A stretch of 64,000 bases of DNA from Clostridia bacterium (GTDB lineage: Bacteria; Bacillota; Clostridia; Peptostreptococcales; Anaerovoracaceae), in the NCBI GenBank assembly GCA_910575405.1, contig CAJTER010000006.1, forward strand, positions 1 to 64,000, given 5' to 3'. The notes beneath the pieces were generated by a model. It ran no database searches and was not told the DNA's origin. It worked only from the letters and a program-made list of their open reading frames with translations. Every line of letters begins with the position of its first letter. The first letter of the stretch is position 1. Of this stretch, positions 24,119-34,722 are shown one piece after another. Made by a program: the position numbers and the translations under genes.

Positions 24119-24913
24119 TTGACCAACCGATACGATTATCACACACATACGGCTTTTTCCGATGACTGCGATGTGCCTATGAAGGAAATGATCGAGGAAG
24201 CCATCCGCTGCGGCCTTACAGAGCTTGCCATTACGGATCACTATGACCCGGGCTACCAGGATCCGGAATTTCCCTTTGCGCCGGATTTTGAAGCTTATCA
24301 CAAAGCGCTCCTGGAGGCGGAGCGGCAATATGCGGATCGCATTACCATTGTCAAGGGAATGGAAGTTGGTATTATGGAAAGCCAACTTGATGAATGCCGC
24401 CGGGCGGTGCGGGACTTTCCCTATGATTTTATCATCGGCTCCTTTCACTGCATTCATGGCAAGGATCTGTTCCGCTATGATTATTCACAGGTCGATGGTC
24501 CTGCTTTTATTGAGGAATATTATACCAACGTAAACGAGTGCCTGAAAGAATATATGGATTACGATATTGCTGGTCATTTGACCCTGGTGGATCGCTATAT
24601 CGGAACAATCTACGATTACACGCCTTATATGGATATTCTGGAGGATACACTAAAGACGATTATCTATCATGGAAAGGGGCTGGAAATCAACACATCCAGC
24701 TTTAAATACGGCACCGGCATCTGGCTGCCGCGGGAAGAGATCCTCAGGCTCTACCGGGAGCTGGGCGGGGAAATTCTCACCTTTGGATCCGACTCACACA
24801 TGCCAAAATACTTTCGGGATCATTTTGATGAAGCTAAGGAGCTTGCAAGAAGTTTGGGATTTCGCTATGAATGTACTTTTCGGCAGCACAAGCCGGAGTT
24901 TCACAAACTGTAA
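24119..24913 (+). CDS. PHP-domain phosphatase (HisK/HisJ-like)
   Basis: The 264-residue protein has a PHP fold with metal ligands in YDYHTHTAFSDDC, ELAITDHYD, GSFHCIH, AGHLTLV and GSDSHMP. This is the histidinol-phosphate phosphatase type, but no histidine biosynthesis gene is nearby, so another phosphoester substrate is possible. The TTG start has AGAAGGGACTG upstream. It is divergent from yqfC across a 263-base gap (23856-24118) in which I see no gene. Confidence 0.85.
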   Translation: MTNRYDYHTHTAFSDDCDVPMKEMIEEAIRCGLTELAITDHYDPGYQDPEFPFAPDFEAYHKALLEAERQYADRITIVKGMEVGIMESQLDECRRAVRDFPYDFIIGSFHCIHGKDLFRYDYSQVDGPAFIEEYYTNVNECLKEYMDYDIAGHLTLVDRYIGTIYDYTPYMDILEDTLKTIIYHGKGLEINTSSFKYGTGIWLPREEILRLYRELGGEILTFGSDSHMPKYFRDHFDEAKELARSLGFRYECTFRQHKPEFHKL

Positions 24914-24954
24914 AGAGGGCTTTGTCTAATTTTGCAGGTTCATATCCGATCCAT

Positions 24955-24998
24955 AAAAAAAACGGGCGCTTCCATCTCAGAAAAGCGCCTGTTTTTTA
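24955..24998 (+). terminator. Terminator after the PHP gene
   Basis: ACGGGCGCTT (24962-24971) pairs with AAGCGCCTGT (24983-24992), one wobble, preceded by an A-run and followed by TTTTTTA; it can work in both directions. Confidence 0.8.
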
Positions 24999-25066
24999 TG
25001 CAAGGTCTCTAACGCCTCATTTTATCCCCATCCAGGAGGAAATGACCATGCGCTGCACCTCGCTTT

Positions 25067-26592
25067 TTATTCATTATCCTTCACATACCTTCGGCTTTTT
25101 CTTTCGCCTTCGCTGCGCAGCAACCCCTCATTAACCATATTTTTGAGCAGCCTTTTTACCGTTGATTCTGCCAAGCCGAGCAATGTCTTTGCTTCTCCAT
25201 TGTTGATGGCTCCATGGTCTTCAACATACTTTAACACCTGCTACTCTCGTTCAGCCTGTATCGGTTTTTTTTGTTATTTGCCTTTTCCTCCTCCGATATT
25301 TCCGCAAACTCAGGGTTGATATAGATGACTGCCATAGTGTAATCATCTGCCTCATTATCCGGTAAAAATTTTAAATCCGGAGATCCATTTGCGGCCAGAG
25401 CATCTTTCGCGCGGCGAATCCCGGATCCATAAGATTCAATCAGATCAAGAGCAAAGAACATATCCTTTAATTCTGGATTTAAATATTTCCTGTCATCAAA
25501 GCTGCGCTAATTATTCATTGCTTCGATTGTAACCGACGGCATGGGGCGGTTATGATTGATAAATGTAATTCTGTCGCTATACACATAAATCCCGATATAA
25601 TTCGGCAACTCATATCGCTTGTGCAGAATACAGTTTGTCGCCAGTTCTTCAAAAGCCGCAAGTGGCCAGTTATGCACAATTCTATGCTCGATTTTGTCCG
25701 CATCCCGAATTGTATAAGACATCTGGATATTTTCTTCAAAATATTTGCTGACCATTTTCGCCTGAATCCATATAGGCCCATCAAATACCTTTGCTTCCAT
25801 TCGATCCGTCCCATTTATCTCTCGAATCACTTCAACATGCGCATTGGGAATAAATTTTTCCGGTTTATCCGCAAACATCAAAACAGCAAAGTTCTTTGCA
25901 CGGTGGCCTCCATACTCGCTTTCACTGATCAGTCCCATGCTTTGCGCCATCTCCAGCTTGGACATGCTGCGAATATCCTCTTTTGCATTGGTGGCAATAA
26001 GGTATTCCTTCATATATTCATAGTTCAGATCATCAATTGTCGCAGTTTCATTTAAATTAGAGCTGAATGTATAGTTTGCAAACTTCCGCAGAAGCTCAAA
26101 TTCCTGCAGCAGATTGGGCAGTACGGTATCCCGCTTTACACGGATATATCGCCCTGCCTTGAGAGCTATCTCTTTATCCCGTTCTGCTTTATTGCTCGTT
26201 TGATACGGACCCGCATTTCCCTGCTCCACTGCTACTGCAATATAATTTCGTCCAGCCAGCTCATCTGCGATGAGATGGTATCGAATCGACGGATGTATAT
26301 TCGAAAAAAGCTTTTTCAGTGTATTTTCCGTCGTTTCAATCATAGACTCCTTCAGTCCGCTGATTGGCCTGACTGGCACCGCCTTTTCCCCAGTATCCTT
26401 ATTATCCACTTCTTCTACACCAATATAAATGAGCCCAATCTCCCGGTTCATATAATTATTAGCATAGGCACAAGCAGTCTTTAATATCCCTGCCTTGAAA
26501 TTAACGGATTTTTTATATTCAATATAGTCATTTTCTACATGATCCTGCTCAAGAATCGTGTGCGCCATGCGTTTAATATCCTCAAGCTGCAA
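25067..26592 (-). pseudogene. Broken AlbA-domain/ATP-binding putative regulator
   Basis: The original protein was about 500 residues: an N-terminal AlbA_2 (Schlafen-like) domain (DYIEYKKSVNFKAG), a C-terminal ATPase-like region (HKRYELPNYIGIYVYSDRITF and later ESYGSGIRRAKDAL) and a closing helix-turn-helix (NNGEAKTLLGLAESTVKRLL). The frame is interrupted by TAG at 25507-25509, goes on in the same frame for 91 codons, shifts near a run of eight A (minus strand, around 25265-25272) and meets a further TAG just before QVLKYVEDH. The 361-residue first part starts at TTG behind AGGAGGCGTATATT and could still be made. Such proteins are thought to be transcription regulators or defence-related; the role is unclear. 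Confidence 0.8.
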
Positions 26593-26617
26593 AATATACG
26601 CCTCCTGTCATCCTCTG

Positions 26618-28048
26618 CTATTCTTCCCCCGCATCCTCAAAATGCTCCGCCAGCTGATATTTAGACGGATCTCTTCCCTCAAGCTCGGCGATATTGCGCC
26701 TTGCAATAGGCCGATAAATCCGGTTTTCCCCCACGCCCATATAAGCGGGCCGGATGATCTTATCCACGTTAATCAGCTCCTCAATTCGGTGCGCGCTCCA
26801 GCCTACTACTCTTGCAATGGCGAAGATCGGCGTGTAGAGCTCCAGCGGAATTTCCAGCATACGGTAAACAAGGCCGCTGAAAAAGTCCACATTCGCACTG
26901 ACTCCTTTGTAAATTTTGCGCTTGTCTGCAATGACCTGCGGCGCCAGCTCTTCTACTGCGGAATACATGGCAAAGTCTTCCTCAAAGCCCTTTGCCTCCG
27001 CCAGCTTTCTTACAAAGCCCTTGAATATCTCCGCTCTGGGATCTGATACGCTGTAGATAGCATGTCCCATTCCGTAGATGAGGCCCTTCTCATCAAAGGC
27101 TTTTTTATCTACAATATCTTCCAGGTATTTTCTGATTTTTTCCTTATCCGAAATATCCTTGACTGTTTCCTTCAGATCCTGCATCATTTCCACAACTTTA
27201 ATATTAGCGCCGCCGTGCTTCGGCCCCTTCAGAGAGCACAGAGCTGCTGCAATTACAGAATAAGTATCCGAACCCGCAGAGGTCACGACTCTGGTGGTGA
27301 AGGTGGAATTGTTGCCTCCGCCATGCTCCATATGCAGAATTAAGGCAATATCCAAAACCCGGGCCTCCAATTCCGTATACTGCATATTAGGCCGCAGCAT
27401 TCTCAGCAGATTTTCCGCTGTGGAAAGGGTCGGATCCGGCCGATGTATATACATGCTGCTGTCCTGCTCATAATGGTTATACGCATGATATCCGTAAACT
27501 GCCAGCATGGGGAACACGCTGATCAGCATCATGCACTGCTGCAGCACATTGTCGATGGAAGTGTCCGTTGCTTTCGGATCATAAGAGGACAGATTCAGGA
27601 CGCTTTTGGTCATGATATTCATAATATCCCGTCCCGGCGCTTTCATAATAATATCCCGCACAAAATTGGTGGGCAGGCGTCTCATCTGTCCCATGAACTG
27701 CTGGAATTCCGCCAGCTCGTCCTCTGTCGGCAGTTCTCCGAAAATCAAAAGATAAGCCAGTTCCTCAAAGCCGTACCGTTCTTCCACAATCGGCCCCCTC
27801 GTCAGCTCTTCAATACTGTAACCCCTGTAGTAAAGCTTCCCCTTGCACGGAACCTGGTGCCCCAGATATTCCTTGTAGGCTTCAATACGCGAAATAGATG
27901 TCAGTCCGGTCAACACTCCGATACCATTTTTATCACGCAATCCCCGATTTACATTATGCTCATGAAATAAATCATTTGTAATATAGTCATTTTCTCTGCA
28001 AATCTGAGCCTGTCTGCTCAGATAGTCCCTTACTCGTTTCATAGGCAT
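26618..28048 (-). CDS. gltA: Citrate synthase
   Basis: The 476-residue protein joins acetyl-CoA and oxaloacetate to citrate. Catalytic residues are visible as His in MEHGGGNNSTF, His in GMGHAIYSVSDPRAE and Asp in NVDFFSG. It is of the longer clostridial type with an N-terminal extension of about 40 residues. In anaerobes it usually serves an incomplete oxidative branch toward glutamate; 2-methylcitrate synthase activity cannot be excluded. No aconitase or isocitrate dehydrogenase is adjacent. It stops at TAG. Confidence 0.93.
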   Translation of the reverse strand: MPMKRVRDYLSRQAQICRENDYITNDLFHEHNVNRGLRDKNGIGVLTGLTSISRIEAYKEYLGHQVPCKGKLYYRGYSIEELTRGPIVEERYGFEELAYLLIFGELPTEDELAEFQQFMGQMRRLPTNFVRDIIMKAPGRDIMNIMTKSVLNLSSYDPKATDTSIDNVLQQCMMLISVFPMLAVYGYHAYNHYEQDSSMYIHRPDPTLSTAENLLRMLRPNMQYTELEARVLDIALILHMEHGGGNNSTFTTRVVTSAGSDTYSVIAAALCSLKGPKHGGANIKVVEMMQDLKETVKDISDKEKIRKYLEDIVDKKAFDEKGLIYGMGHAIYSVSDPRAEIFKGFVRKLAEAKGFEEDFAMYSAVEELAPQVIADKRKIYKGVSANVDFFSGLVYRMLEIPLELYTPIFAIARVVGWSAHRIEELINVDKIIRPAYMGVGENRIYRPIARRNIAELEGRDPSKYQLAEHFEDAGEE

Positions 28049-28064
28049 AGTTCCTCCTGTTCCA

Positions 28065-28469
28065 TTACCCCTCTATGATTTTCACATAATAACTCCTGTT
28101 TCTCGGCCCGTCGAATTCACAAAAATAAAGATCCTGCCAGATACCGAACACGATCGCTTCCTGGTGGATGAGCAGTGTCTGTGACGGGCCGCACACTGTG
28201 GTTTTGATATGGGCATGGGAATTTCCCTCCGCATGGCAGTACTGCCTGTCATGTGTCGGAAAGCTGTTCTCAAACCCATACAGCATATCGTGCACCACAT
28301 CCGGATCGGCATTTTCGTTAATCGTAAAGCCCGCTGTGGTATGAGGCGAAAAGACAACCGCAATCCCCTCCTTTACCTGGCTATCCCTGATATCCTGACG
28401 TACAGCGTCTGTAACCTTGATCATCTGCTGTGGTTTTTTTGTTTGTAGTTTATGTTCATACAGATGCAT
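28065..28469 (-). CDS. YjbQ-family (UPF0047) protein
   Basis: The 134-residue protein matches the YjbQ family, beta-sandwich trimers with a metal-like His site: SPHTTAGFTINENADPDV and GNSHAHIKTTVCG are the conserved blocks. Weak thiamine-phosphate synthase activity has been described for members, so it may act as a backup enzyme or as an unrelated hydrolase. The start at 28469 follows GCGGGAGGGATTTTCC. It lies 16 bases upstream of the citrate synthase gene and is probably co-transcribed with it. Confidence 0.85.
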   Translation of the reverse strand: MHLYEHKLQTKKPQQMIKVTDAVRQDIRDSQVKEGIAVVFSPHTTAGFTINENADPDVVHDMLYGFENSFPTHDRQYCHAEGNSHAHIKTTVCGPSQTLLIHQEAIVFGIWQDLYFCEFDGPRNRSYYVKIIEG

Positions 28470-28564
28470 GGAAAATCCCTCCCGCTTTCTTAATAGTTCT
28501 ATTATAACAGATTTTACATATAATTCATACACCAAAATACCGTCAGCTCAAGAGCCCCTGATAT

Positions 28565-28604
28565 GAAAAACGCCCATCTGCAAAGATTCCTCCTGCAGAC
28601 AGGC
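28565..28604 (-). terminator. Terminator of sstT
   Basis: On the minus strand GCCTGTCTGCA and TGCAGATGGGC form an 11-bp stem with wobble pairs, followed by GTTTTTC. Confidence 0.7.
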
Positions 28605-28670
28605 ATTCGTTACAAAATACAGCGTGCCGTTTCCCGGTCGGCACACGAACCATGCAGCGCCGCACAGGAC

Positions 28671-29888
28671 TTACCAGCGGATAGGCTTTCCTTCCTTTTT
28701 CCAGTTGCGAAATTCTGCTGTTGCAGTAAACAGAGCATCGGATGATGAGTTAAGAGCTGTTTCACAGGAATCCTGTATCACCCCGATAATAAAGCCCACC
28801 CCTACTACCTGCATAGCGATTTCATTGGAAATACCAAACAGACTGCAGGCCAGCGGAATCAAAAGCAGACTGCCTCCTGCAACTCCCGAAGAACCGCAGG
28901 CAGAAACAGAGGCAACCAGACTCAGCAGCAGTGCCGTGGGAAAATCAATGGTTACGCCCAGCGTATTTGCTGCTGCCATCGTAAGAACCGTAATAGTAAT
29001 AGCAGCTCCCGCCATATTGATGGTAGCCCCCAAAGGAATGGAGATGGAATACTTGTCCTTATCCAGCCCCAGAGATTCACATAAGGACATGTTCACCGGG
29101 ATATTCGCTGCAGAGCTCCTGGTGAAAAAGGCCATAATGCCACTGTCCTTGACACATTTCAGCACCAATGGATACGGGTTTTGGCGGATATTCAAAAATA
29201 CAATAATCGGATTCAATATAAACGCTACAAAAAACATGCAGCCTACAAGAACTAATATGATTTTTCCGTAGGAAACGAAGCTTTTAAGTCCTGTTGTGGA
29301 AATCGTTGTAAACACCAGCCCCAGAATTCCGAAAGGAGCGCAGTTAATGACCCAGCGGATTGCGGTGGAAAGCGCGTCGGAAATACTTCCCAGAACATCC
29401 TTTGCCGTATCGGAAGCTGCCCGAAGGGCCAGACCGAAAATAACCCCCCACACCAGAACGCCGATATAATTTGCATCTACAATTGCGCCGATAGGGTTGC
29501 TCACCGCATTGAGCAGCAGCGTCTTGATGACCTCCACAATTCCCTCAGGCGCCGTTGCCTCAGCGCCCTCTGCCAGTACCAGAGTAGATGGAAACAGAAA
29601 GCTCGCCGCAACAGCTGTAAAGGAGGACAGCAAAGTGCCGATGAGGTACAGCACAATAACCTGTTTCATATTGCTTGGGTTTTCCTTTTGATGTCTGCAC
29701 AGAGAATGCATGACCAGAAAAAAGACCAACAGCGGCGCCAATGCTTTTAGCGCGCCTACGAAAAGCTCTCCTAAGATCCCGATACCGGAAGCCCCCGGCA
29801 CCACAAGCCCCAGAATAATGCCTACGATCAGTCCCAGAATAATGCGTTTTACCAGGCTAATTGTATTCCATTTTTTTACTAAATTCAT
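28671..29888 (-). CDS. sstT: Sodium/serine-threonine symporter SstT type
   Basis: The 405-residue membrane protein belongs to the dicarboxylate/amino-acid:cation symporter family, with eight spans and two re-entrant loops. The SstT-type segments are seen in [20 protein letters not shown]-like context ([13 protein letters not shown]) and [17 protein letters not shown]. It would take up serine and threonine with sodium. The start at 29888 follows AGAGGGATATC; the frame runs further upstream but without a ribosome site. It is a single gene with its own promoter and terminator. Confidence 0.9.
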   Translation of the reverse strand: MNLVKKWNTISLVKRIILGLIVGIILGLVVPGASGIGILGELFVGALKALAPLLVFFLVMHSLCRHQKENPSNMKQVIVLYLIGTLLSSFTAVAASFLFPSTLVLAEGAEATAPEGIVEVIKTLLLNAVSNPIGAIVDANYIGVLVWGVIFGLALRAASDTAKDVLGSISDALSTAIRWVINCAPFGILGLVFTTISTTGLKSFVSYGKIILVLVGCMFFVAFILNPIIVFLNIRQNPYPLVLKCVKDSGIMAFFTRSSAANIPVNMSLCESLGLDKDKYSISIPLGATINMAGAAITITVLTMAAANTLGVTIDFPTALLLSLVASVSACGSSGVAGGSLLLIPLACSLFGISNEIAMQVVGVGFIIGVIQDSCETALNSSSDALFTATAEFRNWKKEGKPIRW

Positions 29889-29921
29889 GATATCCCTCTT
29901 CTTTAAAGTTTTTTGATTACA

Positions 29922-30013
29922 GAGCCGAAAGCGTTGCCCGGCTCCCCTTAAATCCTGTCTGTAAGTATATACCATACTACTATAAAGTTTATCGGAATGG
30001 CGAAAAAAGTCAA
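29922..30013 (-). promoter_or_regulatory. Promoter and leader hairpin of sstT
   Basis: On the minus strand TTGACT (30008-30013) and TAAACT (29986-29991) with a 16-base spacer make a likely promoter. The leader then folds a GAGCC/GGCTC hairpin (29922-29944) with an AACGC-rich loop. No known riboswitch is recognised in it. Confidence 0.45.
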
Positions 30014-30123
30014 GTTTAATCTTTTTTCAGTTTTATGCATATTTTCACATGAAATCCATCTTTCAAAAGAGCAGTTCCTGTGATACACTTATAGCAGCAG
30101 ATTTACGTAAGAAAGGCGATCCT

Positions 30124-31269
30124 ATGAATGAACTAAAACAAGTTTTTAATCAATGTCTTTTTGACCTGACTCCTGTAAAGGTCATTTTCAGCAATGTGCG
30201 GAAAAAATCTCTTCCTTACCGGAAAGTAGTTCTCCGTCCCGTGCTCCTCCAGGGAGAACTGGCTTTTCAGGCCGAGTACCAGTATGAAAAAAAGGCGATC
30301 CACGAAAATATCGCGCCTGATCAGATTGTCGGTACCTGCCTGGAGCTGATTCTGCGGGACTTCAAACAGATCAATCTCTTTACAGAGGAAGAAGATATTC
30401 AGATTCTGGCGGCCAAACCGGACAGGCCCCGCATTACAAGAAAGCCCGGCACCCTCTGCCGTGAGGCTCTGACCCACAATCAGTCAAAGCATTACATTAT
30501 ACCGGACAAGGCGCCCTGTGATTTTCTGATACATCTGGGTGTCATGGATGAAAAAGGCAATGTCCACCAAAAGCACTATTCCAAATTCCGCCAGATCAAC
30601 CGTTTTCTCGAAATCCTTCAGGATGTCTTTCCCCGGTTTTCTCAGAAAAAGGATCGCCCTCTGCGGATTATTGATTTTGGCTGCGGCAAGGCGTATTTGA
30701 CTTTTGCTCTATATTACTATTTAAAGGTTCTGCAGAATCTGGAGGTTGAGATTATCGGCCTCGATCTGAAGGAAGATGTCATCGCCTTTTGCAATCAGGT
30801 GGCAGCGGATCTCCACTATGATGAACTGACCTTTCTCATGGGCGATATTGCGGATTACACAAACGACTATGCGGATATGGTGGTCACCCTTCATGCCTGT
30901 GATACTGCAACCGATTTTGCTCTGATTAACGCGGTACACTGGAATACAGAAGTTATTTTATCCGTCCCCTGCTGCCAGCATGAACTCTTCAGCCAGATCC
31001 AAAACGACCTGCACCAGCCCATGCTGAAACACGGGATTATCAAAGATCGATTTACAGAACTCCTCACAGACAGCCTTCGCGGCCTAAAGCTGGAGGCCTG
31101 CGGGTACAATGTAGCTATGATCGAATTTACCAGCCTGGAGCACACCTCCAAAAATATTATGATAAAGGCTGTAAAAACCCGTAAGGAAAACCTGGAAGCT
31201 GCTCAAGAGTATGAGACCCTGAAACGGTTTTACAACGTGTCGCCTGCCATTGACGGGCTGGGGAAATAA
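30124..31269 (+). CDS. SAM-dependent methyltransferase, Methyltransf_32 type
   Basis: The 381-residue protein has an N-terminal part of about 170 residues without known domain and a Rossmann-like methyltransferase domain with IIDFGCGKAYLTFALYYYL, then LHACDTATDFAL and SVPCCQHEL. These motifs mark the Methyltransf_32 family, related to eukaryotic METTL25 and to bacterial proteins of unknown substrate, presumably RNA or protein. The ATG at 30124 follows GAAAGGCGATCCT. It stands divergently to sstT and ends before a strong terminator. Confidence 0.8.
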   Translation: MNELKQVFNQCLFDLTPVKVIFSNVRKKSLPYRKVVLRPVLLQGELAFQAEYQYEKKAIHENIAPDQIVGTCLELILRDFKQINLFTEEEDIQILAAKPDRPRITRKPGTLCREALTHNQSKHYIIPDKAPCDFLIHLGVMDEKGNVHQKHYSKFRQINRFLEILQDVFPRFSQKKDRPLRIIDFGCGKAYLTFALYYYLKVLQNLEVEIIGLDLKEDVIAFCNQVAADLHYDELTFLMGDIADYTNDYADMVVTLHACDTATDFALINAVHWNTEVILSVPCCQHELFSQIQNDLHQPMLKHGIIKDRFTELLTDSLRGLKLEACGYNVAMIEFTSLEHTSKNIMIKAVKTRKENLEAAQEYETLKRFYNVSPAIDGLGK

Positions 31270-31292
31270 TTGAGCCTAGGAAAAAACAGAAA

Positions 31293-31345
31293 AAAGCAGA
31301 GTATACACCTTTGGGGAAGAGTGCAAGATACTCTGCTTTCTTTTT
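31293..31345. terminator. Perfect 12-bp terminator
   Basis: AAAGCAGAGTAT (31293-31304) and ATACTCTGCTTT (31328-31339) form a perfect stem followed by CTTTTT and preceded by an A-run. It ends the methyltransferase transcript and may also serve the convergent antiporter gene. Confidence 0.85.
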
Positions 31346-31379
31346 CGCATTTTTTAAGATCTGCTATAATCCTTTTCAG

Positions 31380-32720
31380 CTACTTTCCTTGTCTGGTGGC
31401 CCCACCTTTTTCCAGTGCTTCCCTCTCAGAAGGGCTCATTTTCTGTGGGCGGAAGATCATGAAGATAATCGCACTTACTGCCATCAGTATCGGATAATAC
31501 AGATTCGGGATCACATCTAAAGGAGTCAGCTTTACCAGAGCAGCAGCAGTCAGAAGCTGCGCGCCATACGGCAAAAGCCCCTGCCCCACTGATGCGAAAA
31601 TATCCAAAATAGAGGCCACCCTCTTAGGCGCCACTTCAAATTCATCTCCAATCTGCTTTGCAATAGGGCCTGCCATAACGATAGCCACCGTATTATTGGC
31701 TGTACAAATATCCACCAATAACACCAGGATCGCAATTCCGAATTCTGCTCCCCTCTTTCCTTTTGTACGCTTTCGGATGGTCTCAATCACCAAATCAATA
31801 CCACCATTTTCTTTAATCAGCGATACAATGCAGGCAACCACAATGGAAATGACCGAGATTTCAAACATACTGGACATTCCCTCGCCAATAGCCTGAAAGC
31901 TCTCCAGAATAGTAAACTGTCCGTAGGCAGCTCCCACAATCATAGAGAGGACAATTCCTGAAATCAGCACCAGAAACACATTAAAGCCAATCAGAGCACC
32001 GACAAGTACTACCAGATAAGGAATGATCTGAATAATGTGGTAATCATAAGAATCCTTCACCTGATAGGTCATTCCCCAGGTTTGTACACAGAAAATCACC
32101 AGAGTAATGACAGCCGCCGGCAGGACGATGAAAAAGTTCTGTTTAAACTTATCCTTCATTTCGCAGCCCTGAGTCCGTACTGCGGCAATGGTCGTATCGG
32201 AAATCATGGACAGATTGTCTCCAAACATGGCTCCACACACCACTGCGCCAACGCATACAGCTGCCGGAAATCCCGTTTCATTGGAAAGTCCCAGAGCAAT
32301 AGGGGCCAGAGCTGTAATGGTTCCCACAGAAGTACCCATGGAAATGGAAATAAAACACCCGATTACAAAGAGACCTACGACCATAAACTTGGCCGGCATA
32401 ATGGAAAGACCGAAATTAATGGTACTGTCCACGCCCCCTGCCGCATTTACAATGCCGGAAAAGGCCCCTGCCACGATGAAAATCAATACCATCGTAATAA
32501 TATTGATGTCCCCTGCACCTTTGGAAATAATATGCAGCTTTTCATCAAAGGTCAGGTTTTTGTTCTGCAGCATTCCTACAAACAGAGCTGTCACAAAGGC
32601 AACCAGTGCGGGCATTCCGTAAAAGTCACCGCTGATAATTCCGACTCCTGCAAACAGTACAATAAACACAATAAAGGGCAGTAGTGCCCATCCACGTTTT
32701 TTCATCTTCGTTTTCCTCAT
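31380..32720 (-). CDS. NhaC-family sodium/proton antiporter
   Basis: The 446-residue protein has about eleven to twelve membrane spans and belongs to the NhaC branch of the ion-transporter superfamily. Conserved segments are SISMGTSVGTITALAPIA, FGDNLSMISDTTIAAVRTQG and the late half VDICTANNTVAIVMAGPIAK. It should exchange sodium (or an organic ion as in malate/lactate antiporters of the family) for protons. Substrate cannot be decided by eye. It is a single gene. Confidence 0.88.
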   Translation of the reverse strand: MRKTKMKKRGWALLPFIVFIVLFAGVGIISGDFYGMPALVAFVTALFVGMLQNKNLTFDEKLHIISKGAGDINIITMVLIFIVAGAFSGIVNAAGGVDSTINFGLSIMPAKFMVVGLFVIGCFISISMGTSVGTITALAPIALGLSNETGFPAAVCVGAVVCGAMFGDNLSMISDTTIAAVRTQGCEMKDKFKQNFFIVLPAAVITLVIFCVQTWGMTYQVKDSYDYHIIQIIPYLVVLVGALIGFNVFLVLISGIVLSMIVGAAYGQFTILESFQAIGEGMSSMFEISVISIVVACIVSLIKENGGIDLVIETIRKRTKGKRGAEFGIAILVLLVDICTANNTVAIVMAGPIAKQIGDEFEVAPKRVASILDIFASVGQGLLPYGAQLLTAAALVKLTPLDVIPNLYYPILMAVSAIIFMIFRPQKMSPSEREALEKGGATRQGK

Positions 32721-32760
32721 TTCTTTCTACTACTTTATATAACAGGCAGAGAGGGTTCCA

Positions 32761-34722
32761 TCACCAGGAACCTCCCCCTCCGCCGCCAAAGCCGCCTCCG
32801 GAAAAACCGCCTCCGGAGAAGCTTCCGCCGCTGAATCCGCCGCCTCCGCTGTCTGAAGAAGCGGAAGGAATATTGAGATTCTGCTGCATAGCATACGTGC
32901 ACGGATGAAAGGCATTCATAAATACCCAGGTATTAAATGCAGAATGCCCGTAATGACCACCGTACCATTTTGGCGGCTCCACAGCAATGGACTCAAATTT
33001 TTTCGCCCATTTGTCGGACAACCCAAATATATAGGCATACGGCAGGATATTGTAAAAATAGGACGGATTTTCCGCTGCCAGCATTTCCAGCCGCTCCAGC
33101 TCGCAGGTTTCAATAAAATGCCGAAAGCCCAGCACTCGCCCGGTAAGCTGATTTCCGTAAGGCGTTCTCCTGCGCATCTGCCTTGCACAAATATAGGACA
33201 CAACGGAGCATAAAACAGCGGCAACCCCGCCTGCAGCTCCGGCAAGCCAGGAGATCAAGCCCCCCGCTCCCAAAAGCACGAGGGCAGAAAGGAGAAAAAC
33301 CACCACATTGGACGCAAAGAAGCTGCTTTTTTTCATGCTGCTTTTTTGATCATACAGCATCATTCCGATCAAATAAAGAATAAAGAGCACGATGGAAACA
33401 GGTACTGCCGCGATTGCCCAGGACATATCCTGAACCAGCACACTGCTCAGGAGAATTCCGGCGCCTACAGGCACAATCATGAGAAAGGCTGCCGCGATCC
33501 TGGCCCGATTCCCGCTCTTATAAAAAATCCTGTTTTTTGGCTGCTTATACTTTTCCTTCAGCTGCCGCACGGCTGTCTGATAATCTTCAAAAAATTCCTC
33601 CCTCAGCTGTGACAACTCCGTACGTGTTTCTCCCCCCGGGAAGAATCCGTTCATGAGCGTATACTCAAAATCGTTTCTGCCATCCGGAAGCTCTTTGGTT
33701 TTGCAAAGCACAAAGCTGCCGCGTTCCTCTTCCTCAATCCTCAGGTATCCCTGATCCGCAAAATAGATAATCATGGACACGATATCTTTTTTGTCTGCAT
33801 ACCCGTCGACAATATAACCCATATCCGCCGAAGTCAACTGTTCCGGCGGGTAAAATTCCACTGTCTGCACCAGCCTGGGATCCCTTCCAAGACAGACCCA
33901 CAGAAGAACTGACGCTGCTGCGGTCAAAAGTCCGATGAGGATCAACAGAGGATATGCCCAGTCTGTGCTCATTTCGTTTTGGAAATACCCCTCCGGCAGG
34001 ATCTGCTGTACCGTAACGCCCGCCCCTTGAGGCAGCTGCTCTTTTGATTCCAGCTCAATGATATTACCCGAAACTCTGGTCTTAATGCGATCCTGGTAAC
34101 TGTTCGTCCCATAATATCCGGCAAAAACGCTCAGATTATCCCGATCAACAGCCTCAGGCATGGTAATCCGAACCAGGACCTTGTCAATAGGAGTTTCCCA
34201 TCCCCCCTGCGCGCCGGAAGGTATCACATTGTAATAAAACAGATCATAAGCGTCAATTTTATCATCGTAAGCCCTGCAGCGGTAGGAAAGCCTGTAGGTA
34301 TGCTTTCCTGAAAGAGTCTTGTCCGCATCTCCAATTTTGATAACCCGATTTCCCTCTTCCATGTAGGTATCAAATTCATAGCCCTCTACTTTGATCCTGT
34401 CGATCTTCATTTTCCGGCTCTGATTTACCGTCTCATCTCCTACCCGGTAAAGCGCTGTCCCTTCAAGGGGTATGTAGCGAAAAATCCCGTGCTTTTGCTC
34501 ATGAAAGTCCACGGTAATCGTCTCTGTAATATCAAAGGAATTATCACTGTTTACCGTTACATCGGTACGAAAAGACGTAGTATCAAAGCTATAGCCATAG
34601 GCCTGAACCTTATCCGGATTCCAAAATCCTGCCATAAAGCCTGCAAAAATCACGGCAGCTAAAACAAGGACAGAAGGCAGGAGACAGACCCGCTTTTTCT
34701 TCTTAAAACTCAACTTGTACAT
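32761..34722 (-). CDS. DUF2207 membrane protein with Gly-rich tail
   Basis: The 653-residue protein has an N-terminal membrane or signal segment, an outer beta-rich DUF2207 domain (about 45-250), a membrane span near 262-285, a cytoplasmic stretch and four further spans between about 410 and 525. It ends in about 30 residues made almost only of Gly, Ser and Phe (GGGFSGGSFSGGGFSGGGFG), a feature of the YciQ/DUF2207 family. Function is not known. It overlaps the lemA stop by 20 bases, and LemA plus DUF2207 is a recurring pair in bacteria. Confidence 0.85.
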   Translation of the reverse strand: MYKLSFKKKKRVCLLPSVLVLAAVIFAGFMAGFWNPDKVQAYGYSFDTTSFRTDVTVNSDNSFDITETITVDFHEQKHGIFRYIPLEGTALYRVGDETVNQSRKMKIDRIKVEGYEFDTYMEEGNRVIKIGDADKTLSGKHTYRLSYRCRAYDDKIDAYDLFYYNVIPSGAQGGWETPIDKVLVRITMPEAVDRDNLSVFAGYYGTNSYQDRIKTRVSGNIIELESKEQLPQGAGVTVQQILPEGYFQNEMSTDWAYPLLILIGLLTAAASVLLWVCLGRDPRLVQTVEFYPPEQLTSADMGYIVDGYADKKDIVSMIIYFADQGYLRIEEEERGSFVLCKTKELPDGRNDFEYTLMNGFFPGGETRTELSQLREEFFEDYQTAVRQLKEKYKQPKNRIFYKSGNRARIAAAFLMIVPVGAGILLSSVLVQDMSWAIAAVPVSIVLFILYLIGMMLYDQKSSMKKSSFFASNVVVFLLSALVLLGAGGLISWLAGAAGGVAAVLCSVVSYICARQMRRRTPYGNQLTGRVLGFRHFIETCELERLEMLAAENPSYFYNILPYAYIFGLSDKWAKKFESIAVEPPKWYGGHYGHSAFNTWVFMNAFHPCTYAMQQNLNIPSASSDSGGGGFSGGSFSGGGFSGGGFGGGGGGSW

